31,608 nt of DNA from Chrysochromulina parva (lineage: Eukaryota; Haptophyta; Prymnesiales; Chrysochromulinaceae): NCBI GenBank assembly GCA_002887195.1, contig PJAB01000262.1:1-31608 (forward strand). Direction: 5' to 3'. Each line of letters begins with the position of its first letter. Position 1 is the first letter of the stretch. Shown one piece after another: positions 9,240 through 19,169 of this stretch. A program made the translations under genes and the position numbers. Under the pieces are notes generated by a model, which did not search any database, had not been told where the DNA came from, and saw only the letters and a program-made list of their open reading frames with translations.

Positions 9240-10648
9240 ATGCCCGCCGGCTACAGGCGCCCCGACCTGCGCGTGGCCATCGCCGAGTCCGCCCACGTCA
9301 GTCCGCGTCGCGTGCAATCCGCAAACAACCTCCTCGGCCTCGCCGGGGCTGGCAGCCGCGAGCCGTCCCTGTCGGAAGCGCTCCGCCGTGCGAAGCAGCA
9401 GGCGGATGCGCAGCTGCGAGTGCTGCTCGCGTCGCCGTTGATGCAGGCGGCGGGCGCAGTCGCCGGCGGCGGACCGCACACGCATGCCGAGATGGCCACC
9501 GCCCGCCAGCTGACCGCCGAGCAGCGCCAAGCGCTCCTCGCGCTGCGGCAGCTGTGCATCGCCTTCCTCGAGGACCGTGTCGAGGAGCCGGGCGCAGCGC
9601 CGGCGACCGACTCTCCCAGTAGCGGGAGCGACCGGCGCTTGGAGACTCTGCTGGAGCTGGAACGTCAGCTGGCGCTTCCCAATTGCCTCGCGACCGCCTC
9701 CGAGCCGCCAGCGGCGGCGGCGGTGCCAGCGCCAGCAGCGCCGCCAGCATCGCCGCCAGCAGCGCCGCCACCGGCCAGGCCGCTGTGTACGGAGCTGCTG
9801 CGTCAGGCGCAGGCCCTGCGCGCCCCGCTCGCAGCACTCATCTCGGCGGACGCTGTCAACCTGTCCACTCGATTCGTGGTCGCCCTCACGCCGTGCGCGC
9901 GCCTCGTTTCCCACTGACCCGAGCTCTCTCCCGAGGCATGCACGTGCTCACCACGGCGCCCCGCGTTTCCCCACAGGTATGCGCGCCTCGTACCACTGCC
10001 CGAGCTCTCACCCGAGGCGCGGCGGGCGCCGATGAGCGCGGTGCTGGCGCCGCGGCACCCGCCGCCCGAGGAGCCCGACGGCGGCCGAGGCGCCGTGAGC
10101 TCCGGAGCGAGCTCGAGGTTTCGTCAGGAGAGCTCCGGAGCGAGCTCGAGGTTTCGTCAGGAGAGCTCCGGAGCGAGCTCGAGGTTTCGTCGCGCACGCG
10201 CCCGCTCCTTCGCGTCGCTGCCGGCAGCGGCGGAGGGCGATGCGCTCGCTCGATCGGCCGGCGATGCCTCTTGGCTGCGCCGCTGCGCCGCACCCGACGA
10301 CGCCGAGCTTGACGCGTTGGAGAGCAGCAGCAGCAGCAGCCCGCAGCCCGTGCTGGCTGGAGACGAGCAGCTCAGCTCACACCGGCGAAGCTCGCTCGAT
10401 CTTTGCTACGGCGAGGAGGAGGAGGACGAGGACGACCCGAGGTTTCGTCAGGACGACCCGAGGTTTCGTCAGGACGGCTCTCCGAGGTTTCGTCAGGACG
10501 GCTCTCCGAGGTTTCGTCAGGACGAGGACGAGGTCGGAACGAGAGGTGCGCGTCGCACGTCCTCAGCGGTGCATCGAGATGTGGCGGCGCTCGCGGCCTC
10601 GTCCATGTCGATCTCGTCACTCGAGATGTCGATCTCGTCACTCGAGGA

Positions 10649-10684
<36 letters not shown>

Positions 10685-13600
10685 TCGTGTACTCCGGATG
10701 GGCGGCTCCCCGAGGTTGCGTCAGGACGGATCCCCGAGGTTGCGTCAGGACGGATCCCCGAGGAGGGGGAGGGGTGCGCCAGGGGTCAGGGCACAGGGGG
10801 AGGAGGAGGATGAGGGGGAGGAGGAGGAGGAGGCAGAGGAGGGCAGCTCGTCCCCGGAGCCCTTTCACAGCTCGTCCCCGCAGCCCTTTCACAGCTCGCC
10901 GGAGCTCACGAGGGCGCCCACGAGGACGCGAAAGAGCTGCCGCGACGGCGCGGCGGATCGTCTCATGCTCCAGGCATTCACACAGTGGGGAGATGACGTT
11001 CACCGATTCGAATGGCAGTCCTTCGCTCGCAATCGTCGCCATCAGGCCGCCTCTCCCTACCTCTTGAGCAGCGGCCAGTTGCCACCGACGCCGTCACCCT
11101 CGTCACCCTCGGCATCCACGGTAAGCCGCCCATTCCTCGAGCGCTCAGTACAGCGCCCCGGCATCGAGCGATCGAAGTCGCTGCCTACCTTTTACGAGTC
11201 CCCTCCGTTCCGCCGGCCGCCGGCCGACGCTGCCGCCGCCGCCGCCGCCACCGACGCCGCCGCGGATCCGACGATGCTGCCGAGCGACGGCTGGGCAGGC
11301 CCGGCCCTCCCCACAGGGTTTCGTCAGAGCGACGGCGCCGAGCTGCGGGCCCTTGGGTACAATGTTGACAGCCCCGGCGCCCACGCCGCCTCGGTCGAGC
11401 TACGCACACCCACGCCAAGGCGACGCTCGAACTCAGTCGCCGCATCGCTCGCGAGCCTCGGCCACCACCGCGGCTCCGCCTCCGTCGATGCCTCCGGCGC
11501 CGCCTCCGTCGATGCCTCCGTCGATGCCTCCGTCGTACCGGTAGCAGTCGGAGCGTCGGCATGCGAAGCGTCGCTGCCGTCGCTGCCGTCGCTGCCGTCG
11601 CTGGCGTCGCTGGCGTCTCTTCCCTTCCCGCGCTCTCCAGCCACGCTCGTGGAGTCAGCGGAGTCGGCGGCGTCGGCGGAGTCGGCGGAGTCAGTGCTGG
11701 CTGCGGCTTCAGCAGAGGCGGCGCCCAGTACGGCGCCCAGTAAGGCGCCCAGTAAGGCGGCAGCTGCTGCACCTTCCGAGGTCGCCGCCCAGTACGGCGC
11801 CCAACACGGCGCGCGCCCCTCAGCGGCGGCGACCGAGGCGGCCGCGCTCCTCTCACTCCTCTTGGCTTCAGGCGCCGTCGCGGCGGCCGACGAGCCCGAG
11901 GGCGCCGTAATGAGCACCAAGCTCGCGGGCGCGCCCGCCGCTGCCCGACACGGCGCCCCATCTGGTTCACAGGTGCATCAGTCGCACTGGGAAGCGACCG
12001 AGGCGGCGGAGAGCCGTTCACAGGCGAGCAGTTCACAGGACGGCACGCCGCGCATTCACAGCCGCCACGACGGCGTGCAAGTCGGCGCTCACGACGGCGC
12101 GCACGCCGGCGATCCATCCCTCCCGGGCTCTGATCTCGATCGATCTCGACCCCTCGCCTCGACGCTGACGAACCCCGAGGACGAAACCGCCGTGCGTGGG
12201 CCGCATGCTTGCGCCGAGGGTGCCCGGCACGGCGCCTTCGCGTCGGTCGGCGGGCTCTCTGTGCCCGACACGGCGCTCTCTACGCCCGACACGGCGCTCT
12301 CTGCGCCCGTGCCCGTGCCCGCGCGCGTCGGGGCGCAGCGGAGCACAACAGAGCGGAGCACAACGGTCGCGGCCGAGGCGGCCGAGGCGACGGCACTGCT
12401 CACGACGGCGCCCTCGTCGCTCACGACGGCGCCCTCGTCGCTCACGACGGCGCCCTCGTCGCTCGGCTCGACGTCCATGCTCCCGCCCCTGTACCCCCCG
12501 CCCCTGTACCCCCCGCCCCTATGCCCCTCGCCCTGCTCGTCGCTGCCGCCGCCGCCGCGGCCCAAGCTGCTCTGCCGCATCTGCGAGTGCACGGTCGAGA
12601 TCGCATTGATGGCCGAGCACTCCAAGCTCTGCATGACCGACGTGGTCGTCTTCCACGTCGAGCACTCGCTCAGGAGGCTGCGCAGGCACATCTCCTCCGA
12701 GATTAAGCGCCGAGATCAGGCGCTCAGCTCGGCGCTCCGCTCGGCCGAAACCACAACGGCCGCCCACCCGCCGCCCGACACGGCGCCCAATGGGGTGCCC
12801 GACACGGCGCCCATCCTCGCCGCCCTCGAAGGCGTGTGCGCACATGCCCACCTGACGACCTCGCCCACGACGTGCTCGCGCATGCTCGCGTACGCGCGGG
12901 AGCTGCTCAGCGCCTCGCAGCGCCTTGCGGACGGCACGACCGCTTCGTACGCGCGACAGCTCATCCGCATGCTCTCGCACGTCGCGCCCTTCCTCGCGGA
13001 CGCCCACGACGACGCCCACGCCCACGAGGACGCCCACGCCCACGAGGACGCCCCGCCGCCACCGCCCGCAGCCACCGTGGCGCCCGTCACGGCGCCGGCG
13101 CCGCCTGCCGAGCCGCCTGTGGTCGAGCGCCGTGTCGAGCACATCGGCGCCGTGGCGGGCGCATCGCCCGATTTGGAACCCATCGGCGTCGTGGCGGGCG
13201 CATCGCCCGATTTGGAACTTCGAGCCTGCAACCTGCCAACCTCGATCAGGCTGATCGCCGCGCCGATGATGGCCGAGCCACGCGGTGCTTCGCCGCCGCG
13301 GGACGTGATGACCGAACCACTCAGTGCCCTGCCCCTCTCGCTCACGCGGAGCGCTCACGACAGCGCGGGCGAGATCGGCGAGATCGGCAGCGCCGCGCGG
13401 CGCGAGAGCGCTCACGACAGCGCGGGCGACAGCAGCCCGTGCGCGCGCTGTGTCGAGCGCGAGCTGGGCAGTAGCCCGCGCTCGCCGCTGCTCCTTCCGA
13501 TCTCGAGCGATCTCCCGATCTCGAGCGGCACGAGATCGAGCGGCACGAGGCGGCCGCAAGCAGGAACGACGGCGCGTCGGGGATCGAGTCCGGCAGCAGC

Positions 13601-16546
13601 ATGGCAACTTTCGATGCGGCGGGCGACGCCGCCCGCGACGGCGCCCGCGACGGCGCTGCCGATGGACCCGATGCCTCTAGCGGACTCGCTGGCCAAAGCG
13701 CCGGCTGAGCCGCTGCCCGCTGCACTGCCGCCATCCCCTCTGCCGCCATCCCCCCTGCCGCCTTTCCCCCTGCCGGAGACGGAGGTGGCGGTGCTCATCC
13801 CTAGCAGCGTCTCGTCGACGGAGGTGGGCCAGTTCACAGCCTCCGGAGGTGTTCACAGCATCCTCATCCCTAGCAGCGTCTCGTCGACGGCCAGCGCGCG
13901 CCGGCAGCGCAGCCGCCCCAAGTCGCACAACATCTCGTCCTTCGAGATCCTCAAGCCCATCTCCCGCGGCGCGTATGGTCATGTGGTCCTCGCGGCGATG
14001 AAGACCACGCGAGACCTGTACGCGATCTACGCCGACGCCTGCACAAGCGTGACATGCATGCACACACGCTCACCACGGCGCCCCGACGCCTGCACAAGTT
14101 TGACTTGCATGCACACGCTCACCACGGCGCCCCGCGTCCCCACAGGTACGCCATCAAAGTGTTGCGTAAGACGGACATGCGCCGAAAGAACCAGGTGCAC
14201 CGAATCAAGGCGGAGCGTGACATCCTCGCGACCGCCGAGCATCCGTATGTCGTCAAGCTCTACTACTCCTTCGCGTCGCGCGAGCATCTATATTTGGTGA
14301 TGGAATTCGTCAACGGTGGCGACCTGCTCTCGCTCCTTAAGGCGGTCGGCTTCTTGGACGAGTCGCATGCGCGCCAGTATGTGGCTCGGATGACCACTGA
14401 TGACCACTGATGACCTCGGACGACCTCGGATGACCTCTGATGACCTCTGATGACCACTGATGATCACTGATGACCACTGATGACCTCGGATGACCTCGGA
14501 CGACCTCGGATGACCACTGATGACCTCGGATGACCACTGATGACCTCCCTCATCAGGTACGTGGCCGAGATCGCGCTCGCGCTTGAGTACCTGCACTCGA
14601 CCCTCCGGGTAGTCCATCGCGACATCAAGCCCGATAACGTGCTGATCCATCAAGACGGCCACATCAAGCTCACTGACTTTGGGCTCTCTGTCTTCGGCCT
14701 CGCGACGGACGATGCACGCGTGCCGCCGCTCACCCCCCGCCTCGACGCTATTCACACTCCCGTGCACACCCCCAGCCACGACGCTAAGCCTCCGCCACCG
14801 CTCGCGACAACGCCCAGCACCCCCGCGCCCGCGCCCGCGCCCGCGCCTGCGCCCGCGCCGACGCCCGCGCCGACGGACGAGCTGCTTGCCAAAGTAGGGA
14901 CCCCCGACTACATGGCGCCCGAGCTCCTCCTCGGTGAGCGGCACGGGCCGGCGGTCGACTGGTGGGCCCTCGGCTGCGTCACGTTTGAACTGCTGACGGG
15001 CTACCCGCCGTTTACGGGCGACTCCGTGGAGGAGGTCTTTGAGAACGTGCTCAACCACACGCATGCAGATGCAATCCGGTGGCCCGAGCAGGAGGAGCAC
15101 TTGTCGCCGAACGCCGTCGCGCTGCTCCGTCGGCTCCTCGAGCCTGTGGCGACCCAACGGCTCGGCTCTGGTGCCTTTTCCGAAGTCGAGCGCCACCCGT
15201 TCTTCACACAGGTCCATTGGGACGCGACGCGCCGACGAGAAGGTACGATCGCTTTCGTACCCCACGTGGACGATGCCTATGACACGAGCTACTTCGTGCC
15301 GCCCGAGCAACGCTCGCCCACGCAGCTCTCCCAAATCTTGTCGCCCACGGGCAGCCTCGGCTCGGCGGGCTGGCACCATGGGCGGGCGATGCTCGGGGGT
15401 GCCGAAGTCGAGCACCATGGGGTGGCGCGCGCCAACGGCGGCGGCGGGGGCGGCGGCGGCGGCGGGGGCGGGGGCGGCGGTGAAGGCAGTGCGGACGGCG
15501 CCGGTGCGGGCGTACCCGGGGCTGGCAGCCATGTCGCCGATGGGGGCGGAGCCGCTGGCAGTTCTGGTGGTGGTGCTGGTGCTGCTGCTGCTGGTGGTTG
15601 TGGTGCTGCTGCTGGTGCGGGCGGTGGCAGCGGCGGTGCCGGCGATAGCAGACGAGTCGGCTCCCAAGCCGACGCCGCTGGCTGTGCGCCAGTGCGCTTT
15701 GGTTCACAGGAGGGTGGTTCACAGGAGGGTGGTTCACAGGAGGATGGCACGAGCGCCAGCGGCGACAACAGCCTCGCCGTCAGCCTCAACAGCGCACGCC
15801 TTACCGGTACTGGCGGTCGCAGAGGCGGCTTCCTTCCACACGGTGACGAAACGGAGCTACCGCGCGTTCACAGCTTCCTTCCACACGGTGACGAAACGGA
15901 GCTCCCGCGCGTTCACAAGGAGGTGAGCTTCGGCCAGGGCTCGTTCGCGGACGACGACTCCTTTGGGCAGGAGTCCTCGCTCGCGGACGAGAGCTTTGTC
16001 GGCAGATCCCTTGAGCGAGGTGGTGAGCAGGACAAGGACTTCATGCACTTTTCGTTCAACAACCTCGCGTCCCTCCTCCAAAGAAACCTCGAGCTCGCGG
16101 GCGAAGCGACCGCCAAGGCCAAGCTCGGCGACACTCAGAGAGGCACTCAATTGCACCCCCAGCTCGCAGATGAAGAGTTTCCAGATGAAGAGCCCCCAGA
16201 TGAAGCCGCCGCCAAGGCACCCACTGCACCTGCCAGTGCACCTGCCCCTCCTCCGCACAGCGCCGCCGTCCCGGTGGCTGAAGCGCCGCCCGCCACGACG
16301 CCCGCCACGATGAGCGATCCGAGTGCTTCCAATCGCTCCGCGGCGGCCGAGGCGGACGGCGACATCCCTCAGGGTAACCCGGCCATCGTCCCCCGCACCG
16401 CCGCGCCCCTCTTCGTGCCCTCGCCGCCAGGCCAGCGACGAAAGACGGTCTACAGCTTGAATGGCTTCGACCGGCAATCTGGCTTCCATCCCAAGGGGCA
16501 GACGCCACCGCAAGGGGAGCCTCCTGCTAGTGGATCACCGATGTGA
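9240..16546 (+). CDS. Rim15/IREH1/Greatwall-type AGC protein kinase (4 exons)
   Basis: Exons 9240-9892, 9977-14017, 14146-14376 and 14557-16546 join in frame to about 2,304 residues. A C-x2-C-x11-H-x3-C finger (CRICE...EHSKLC, near residue 1084) matches the atypical zinc finger preceding the kinase in plant IRE and fungal Rim15 kinases. The kinase domain (about 1540-1860) has a glycine loop (ISRGAYGHVVLA), the lysine in YAIKVLRK, HRDIKPDN, DFGLS, then a 75-residue proline-rich insert before GTPDYMAPE. That insert is the family hallmark (MAST/Greatwall/IRE). An AGC tail (FVPHVDDAYDTSYF) follows. Known members act in nutrient, quiescence and mitotic-exit control by restraining PP2A; the role here is inferred. 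The 1,000-residue linker is low complexity with many tandem duplications. The TGA just before the ATG supports the start. Confidence 0.9.
9893..9976 (+). mobile_element. Kinase intron 1, introner-like family B
   Basis: The 84-bp intron (donor ACGCC|GTGCGC, acceptor CCCCACAG|GTATGC) joins ALTP to YARLVPLPELSPEA. Its first 45 bases are a diverged copy of the first 45 bases of exon 2 (GCGCGCCTCGT...CCCGAGCTCTCWCCCGAGGC). It ends with GCATGCACGTGCTCACCACG then GCGCCCCGCGTTTCCCCACAG, which is also the tail of intron 2. Confidence 0.88.
10111..10188 (+). repeat. 33-bp in-frame tandem repeat (SSGASSRFRQE)
   Basis: Three near-perfect copies of a 33-bp unit (GAGCTCCGGAGCGAGCTCGA then GGTTTCGTCAGGA) encode SSGASSRFRQE. 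The same RFRQ core recurs at 10437-10523 (DDPRFRQ and DGSPRFRQ), 10710-10755 (SPRLRQD) and 11317, so the motif has spread through the linker. Confidence 0.9.
12405..12464 (+). repeat. Triple repeat LTTAPSS in the kinase linker
   Basis: Three copies of a 21-bp unit reading GCTCACGACGGCGCCCTCGTC lie in frame. The unit resembles the family B intron core (GCTCACCACGGCGCCCC) found twice in intron 2 and once in intron 1 of the same gene. Confidence 0.8.
14018..14145 (+). mobile_element. Kinase intron 2, introner-like family B (doubled)
   Basis: The 128-bp intron interrupts the kinase lysine motif: DL|YAIKVLRK. The donor CT|GTACGCGATC and the exon start G|GTACGCCATC (read from the acceptor AG) are a 10-bp duplication with one change. 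Inside are two copies of a roughly 50-bp block (GACGCCTGCACAAG...GCATGCACAC...CTCACCACGGCGCCCC). It ends GTCCCCACAG. Confidence 0.93.
14377..14556 (+). mobile_element. Kinase intron 3, introner-like with 10-bp array
   Basis: The 180-bp intron (CA|GTATGTGGC ... CCTCATCAG|GTACGTGGC) separates HARQ from YVAEIALALEYLH. The first bases of intron and following exon are a duplicated GTAYGTGGC. Around fifteen tandem 10-mers GATGACCACT / GATGACCTCG / GATGACCTCT fill 14392-14550. Confidence 0.93.
15835..15924 (+). repeat. 45-bp in-frame tandem duplication in the kinase tail
   Basis: Two copies of a 45-bp unit encode FLPHGDETELPRVHS / FLPHGDETELPRVHK, differing at a few bases only. They lie in the region after the AGC tail. 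Confidence 0.85.
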
Positions 16547-17390
16547 ATCCGATGTGAAGGTGATCCGCTACCGCGGGGCTGACGGCTGACCGAGGTACCG
16601 GGTGACTGTTCTCCGAGAGCTCGGAGAGGAGATCTCGGAGAGGAGATCTCGGAGAGGAGATCTCGGAGAGGAGATCGGAGAGGAGATCTCGGAGAGGAGA
16701 TCTCGGAGAGGAGATCTCGGAGAGGAGATCGCGGAGAGGAGATCGGAGAGGAGATCTCGGAGAGGAGATCTCGGAGAGGAGATCTCGGAGAGGAGAGCTC
16801 GCGGGGGAGGAGAGCTCTACGCGACACGTCGATCGTCGTACGATACGGTAGTGCTATACCCTATAGCTAGACTTGACTCGGACACCTGCGCGGATCGCCC
16901 GTTCGCCCCACGTTTTATCTACCGGCTAGCGTAATTACAGTTGGTCGAGCGGAGTTGCTTCCGTCGGGCCGTCGCCGTTGGGCCCGGCCGCCCGGCGGTC
17001 CATGCGGCGGGGGGGTCGCGGGACGTCCGCCGGTTTAAGTCCCGGTGCCGGTCGCGCGGTCGCCGCCAACGCCGGTCGCGGGCGCGGGCCACCTGTGTCC
17101 TGTCTGGACCCTGCGGGGGGCGCGGGCCGCGGAGCGCCGCGTCGCGCGCGTCGTCGGCGTCGCGGCCGGAACGGACGAGGCGGACGTATATCCTACCTTT
17201 AATTTATGACGTAAACAATGGCACATGCATGCAACACAATCGTGGTAGATCCAAGCAGTTTGAGGAGCAAAGCCAGCCAGTGAGGTCCAGTTGAGCTCGC
17301 AGCGAGGAGGCGTGCTGTGTCAGAGGCGTGTGGACGCACGTCGCGCGCGGCATCTCGCCATGGAGGGGCGCTGTCGAGGGAGCGAGCACC
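16547..17390. other. Convergent intergenic region, 844 bp
   Basis: This lies between the stops of the kinase and CDC50 genes. It holds the 14-bp satellite-like array at 16612-16800, then a short AT-richer stretch (16840-16940), then very GC-rich DNA to about 17190. I find no gene. A T-arm-like GGTTTAAGTCCC near 17032 does not fold into a tRNA. Confidence 0.6.
16612..16800. repeat. GATCTCGGAGAGGA tandem array
   Basis: About thirteen copies of a 14-bp unit GATCTCGGAGAGGA, some shortened to the 12-mer GATCGGAGAGGA, lie head to tail about 70 bp after the kinase stop. The strand is strongly purine-rich. It is outside coding sequence. Confidence 0.92.
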
Positions 17391-18977
17391 TCACTTGGGC
17401 GGCGCATCCATGTTGTAGGTGACGTAGGCCGCGGTGCCCAGATCGCGGGGCGACAAGCGCCACTTGATGAAGAAGGTCATCGCGAGCACGATGCACACGA
17501 TGCCGACGACGAGGTACGCGTACCCAAGGAAAAAGTTGCGGCCGCCTATCCACGAGATGGTCGTGAGCACCACGGTCTTGTGCCCGCTGAACGAGCCGAC
17601 TGGGTACAGGAAGCGTTGCACCTTCGGCGTCGGGTTGTCGAGCGGGTAGCCCCAGTTGTAGTGCGGGCCGAGGACGTTAATGTCCGTCACGTTGCCTGTG
17701 TTGGTGGGCACACCGTTCGAGACGCGCACCGTGTAGGTGCCGGCGGGCAGCGGCTCGTTGATGCGCGCGTAGAGCTTGCGGAAGCTGGGCAGGCCCGCGG
17801 AGCGCATCCACACGACAAAGTGCTGATCCTCGGTGCAGAAGCCCGATCCGCGGAAGCACCACCCCACGCCGGGGGTGGCGGCGTTGGCACTCACGCACGC
17901 GGCGCGCTGTGCGGGAGTGCGCGGGGCGAGCCCAGTGCCCGGTGTCGGGTCGGCCTCGCAGCTGATGTTGCGCCAGTAGGCAAGCATCGGGAAGTTTCGG
18001 CCCGAGGAGCCGTCGACGCTGTTGCGGAAGTTGGTGTCCAGGTCGGACTGCCAAGCGATAGCGTCCTGCTCGAGGGTCACCGGCGTGCAATCAGAGGCAA
18101 TCAGAGGCAATCAGCAGAGGTAATCAAGAGGCAATTAACGAGACTCACCTGCTCGAGGGTCACCGGCGTGCCGTCGGGGCGCATCAGGGCAAATGTGTCG
18201 TTGAACCAGGACCACGAGATGAGACCGCACGGGTTGATGGGCGCGCCGCCGTCCCATGACGCGCTGTAGTGGTACATGCAATCCTCCTTCAAATCGGCCG
18301 CCAGGTGGGTCGTATCACCCACGAGCTGCGTGTCGCTACGCGAGCGCACGTAGCGCCGGTGGTTCTGGTAAAAGTTGGCGAGCTGGTAGTACATGAAGAT
18401 GGGAGGCGTCATCGTCTCTTCAATGGTGAGCGTGATGTAGCACGGGTTGAGCTCGATGCGATCCCACGAGTTGCCGTTGCAGTTGGCGATGCAGCAGCCG
18501 CTGCCGCCGCGCGGCGTCGAGTTTGACGACGCATCGCGACCGTAGTCCGCTGTCTCCGCCACCGCGACCTGCGCCCACGAGGGTCGGGGCGCGCGTGCGT
18601 GATAGGGCGTGTGCACGGCCGCCGAGGCTACAGGCCGCCCTGTGCAGCGGGAGAGGCGATGGCGGCGGGTGGCGGCGGCGGCGGCAGCGAGCCAGCATGT
18701 GCAGCAGGCATGCAGAGAAGGGCAGCGGGAGCATCGGAAGCAGCACAGCGTCTGCGACCATGGCCGCGACGGATAGGGCGGCTGCAGACGCGGGCCGCAC
18801 CTGGTTCGACGCTACGATGATCGCGATGCCGATGGGAAGAAAGATGAGGCCCAGCCCGGAGAAGAGCATCACGACCTTTTTAGGCGTGAGGATCGGACGC
18901 CATACCTTGAGCTTCTGCTGCTTGAAGGCCGAGCTGTCAGGCCGATGCTTCTGAGCGGCGTCAACAGGCGCCACCAT
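17391..18977 (-). CDS. CDC50: CDC50/LEM3-family flippase beta subunit (3 exons)
   Basis: Exons 18977-18801, 18568-18149 and 18065-17391 join in phase 0 to 423 residues. The protein has the family plan: a short cytosolic N-terminus with FKQQKLKVWRPILTPKKV, a first membrane span (VVMLFSGLGLIFLPIGIAII), and a large exoplasmic domain with NPCYITLTIEE, YYQLANFYQNHRRYVRSRSD, PCGL and GYPLDNP. A second span near the C-terminus follows (FFLGYAYLVVGIVCIVLAMT). Cysteines in the ectodomain probably form the conserved disulfides. CDC50 proteins pair with P4-ATPases to let them leave the ER and flip phospholipids. Start at 18977 was preferred to the more upstream 19097 because it gives the usual short N-terminus and does not run toward the divergent gene. 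Intron 2 is an introner-like insertion; intron 1 is not recognisable as one. Confidence 0.95.
18066..18148 (-). mobile_element. CDC50 intron 2, introner-like family A with 24-bp duplication
   Basis: The 83-bp intron begins GTGAGTCTCGTTAATTGCCT and continues with three CTGATTGCCTCT-type units. A perfect 24-bp direct repeat (plus strand CCTGCTCGAGGGTCACCGGC + GTGC) lies at 18065-18088 and 18148-18171. It comprises the last bases of exon 2 and the last bases of the intron. Only about 59 bp between the copies is new sequence. Removing it restores VTLEQ|DAIAWQ. Confidence 0.95.
18569..18800 (-). other. CDC50 intron 1
   Basis: The 232-bp GT-AG intron (AACCAG|GTGCGG ... GGGCGCAG|GTCGCG) joins VASNQ to VAVAETADYG, placing the first membrane span on exon 1 and the ectodomain on exon 2. 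It has no 10-bp array, no shared donor and no convincing flanking duplication, and is the only such intron in the window. Confidence 0.8.
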
Positions 18978-19169
18978 TTGCACTCCGTCGGGGCTCGAGA
19001 GCCGCGTGATTTTATGCGCAGATGCACAGGACGGGTCGCATTGCGAAATGCCGAGTTCGCACGAAAAACCGCTGTGAAGAGTGTTCCTCAGGGTCACACT
19101 CTGACTCCTGACCTCCTACACAGACTGCGGTGGTGACCGTGAACTCGAGGCATGAACGGTGTGTTGTGA
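18978..19169. promoter_or_regulatory. Divergent promoter region, CDC50 / MsrB
   Basis: The 192-bp gap between two divergent start codons should hold both promoters and 5' UTRs. I find no TATA box or other clear element. Confidence 0.45.

Noticed and set aside
8949..9914. N-terminal extension of the CENP-I-like frame up to 9914
   Set aside because: It is the antisense of kinase exon 1, with Trp/Arg-rich low-complexity sequence and no family resemblance; the kinase direction has the conserved join YARLVPLPELSPEA.
11185..12117. Long minus-strand open frames opposite kinase exon 2 (also 12519-13607 and 14288-15667)
   Set aside because: Arg/Pro/Ala-rich shadows of GC-rich coding DNA; the 14288 frame even reads through the kinase intron and catalytic domain in antisense.
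13824..13859. Possible intron between the two 28-bp copies at 13794 and 13863
   Set aside because: Best GT-AG pair would be only 36 bp, and the 69-bp period is in frame, so a coding duplication is simpler.
14392..14550. CRISPR-like array in the kinase intron
   Set aside because: Ten-bp units are contiguous with no unique spacers, and the locus is a eukaryotic intron.
17020..17070. tRNA-like T-arm (GGTTTAAGTCCC)
   Set aside because: The T-loop lacks the conserved C, the stem does not pair, and no acceptor or anticodon arm can be drawn.
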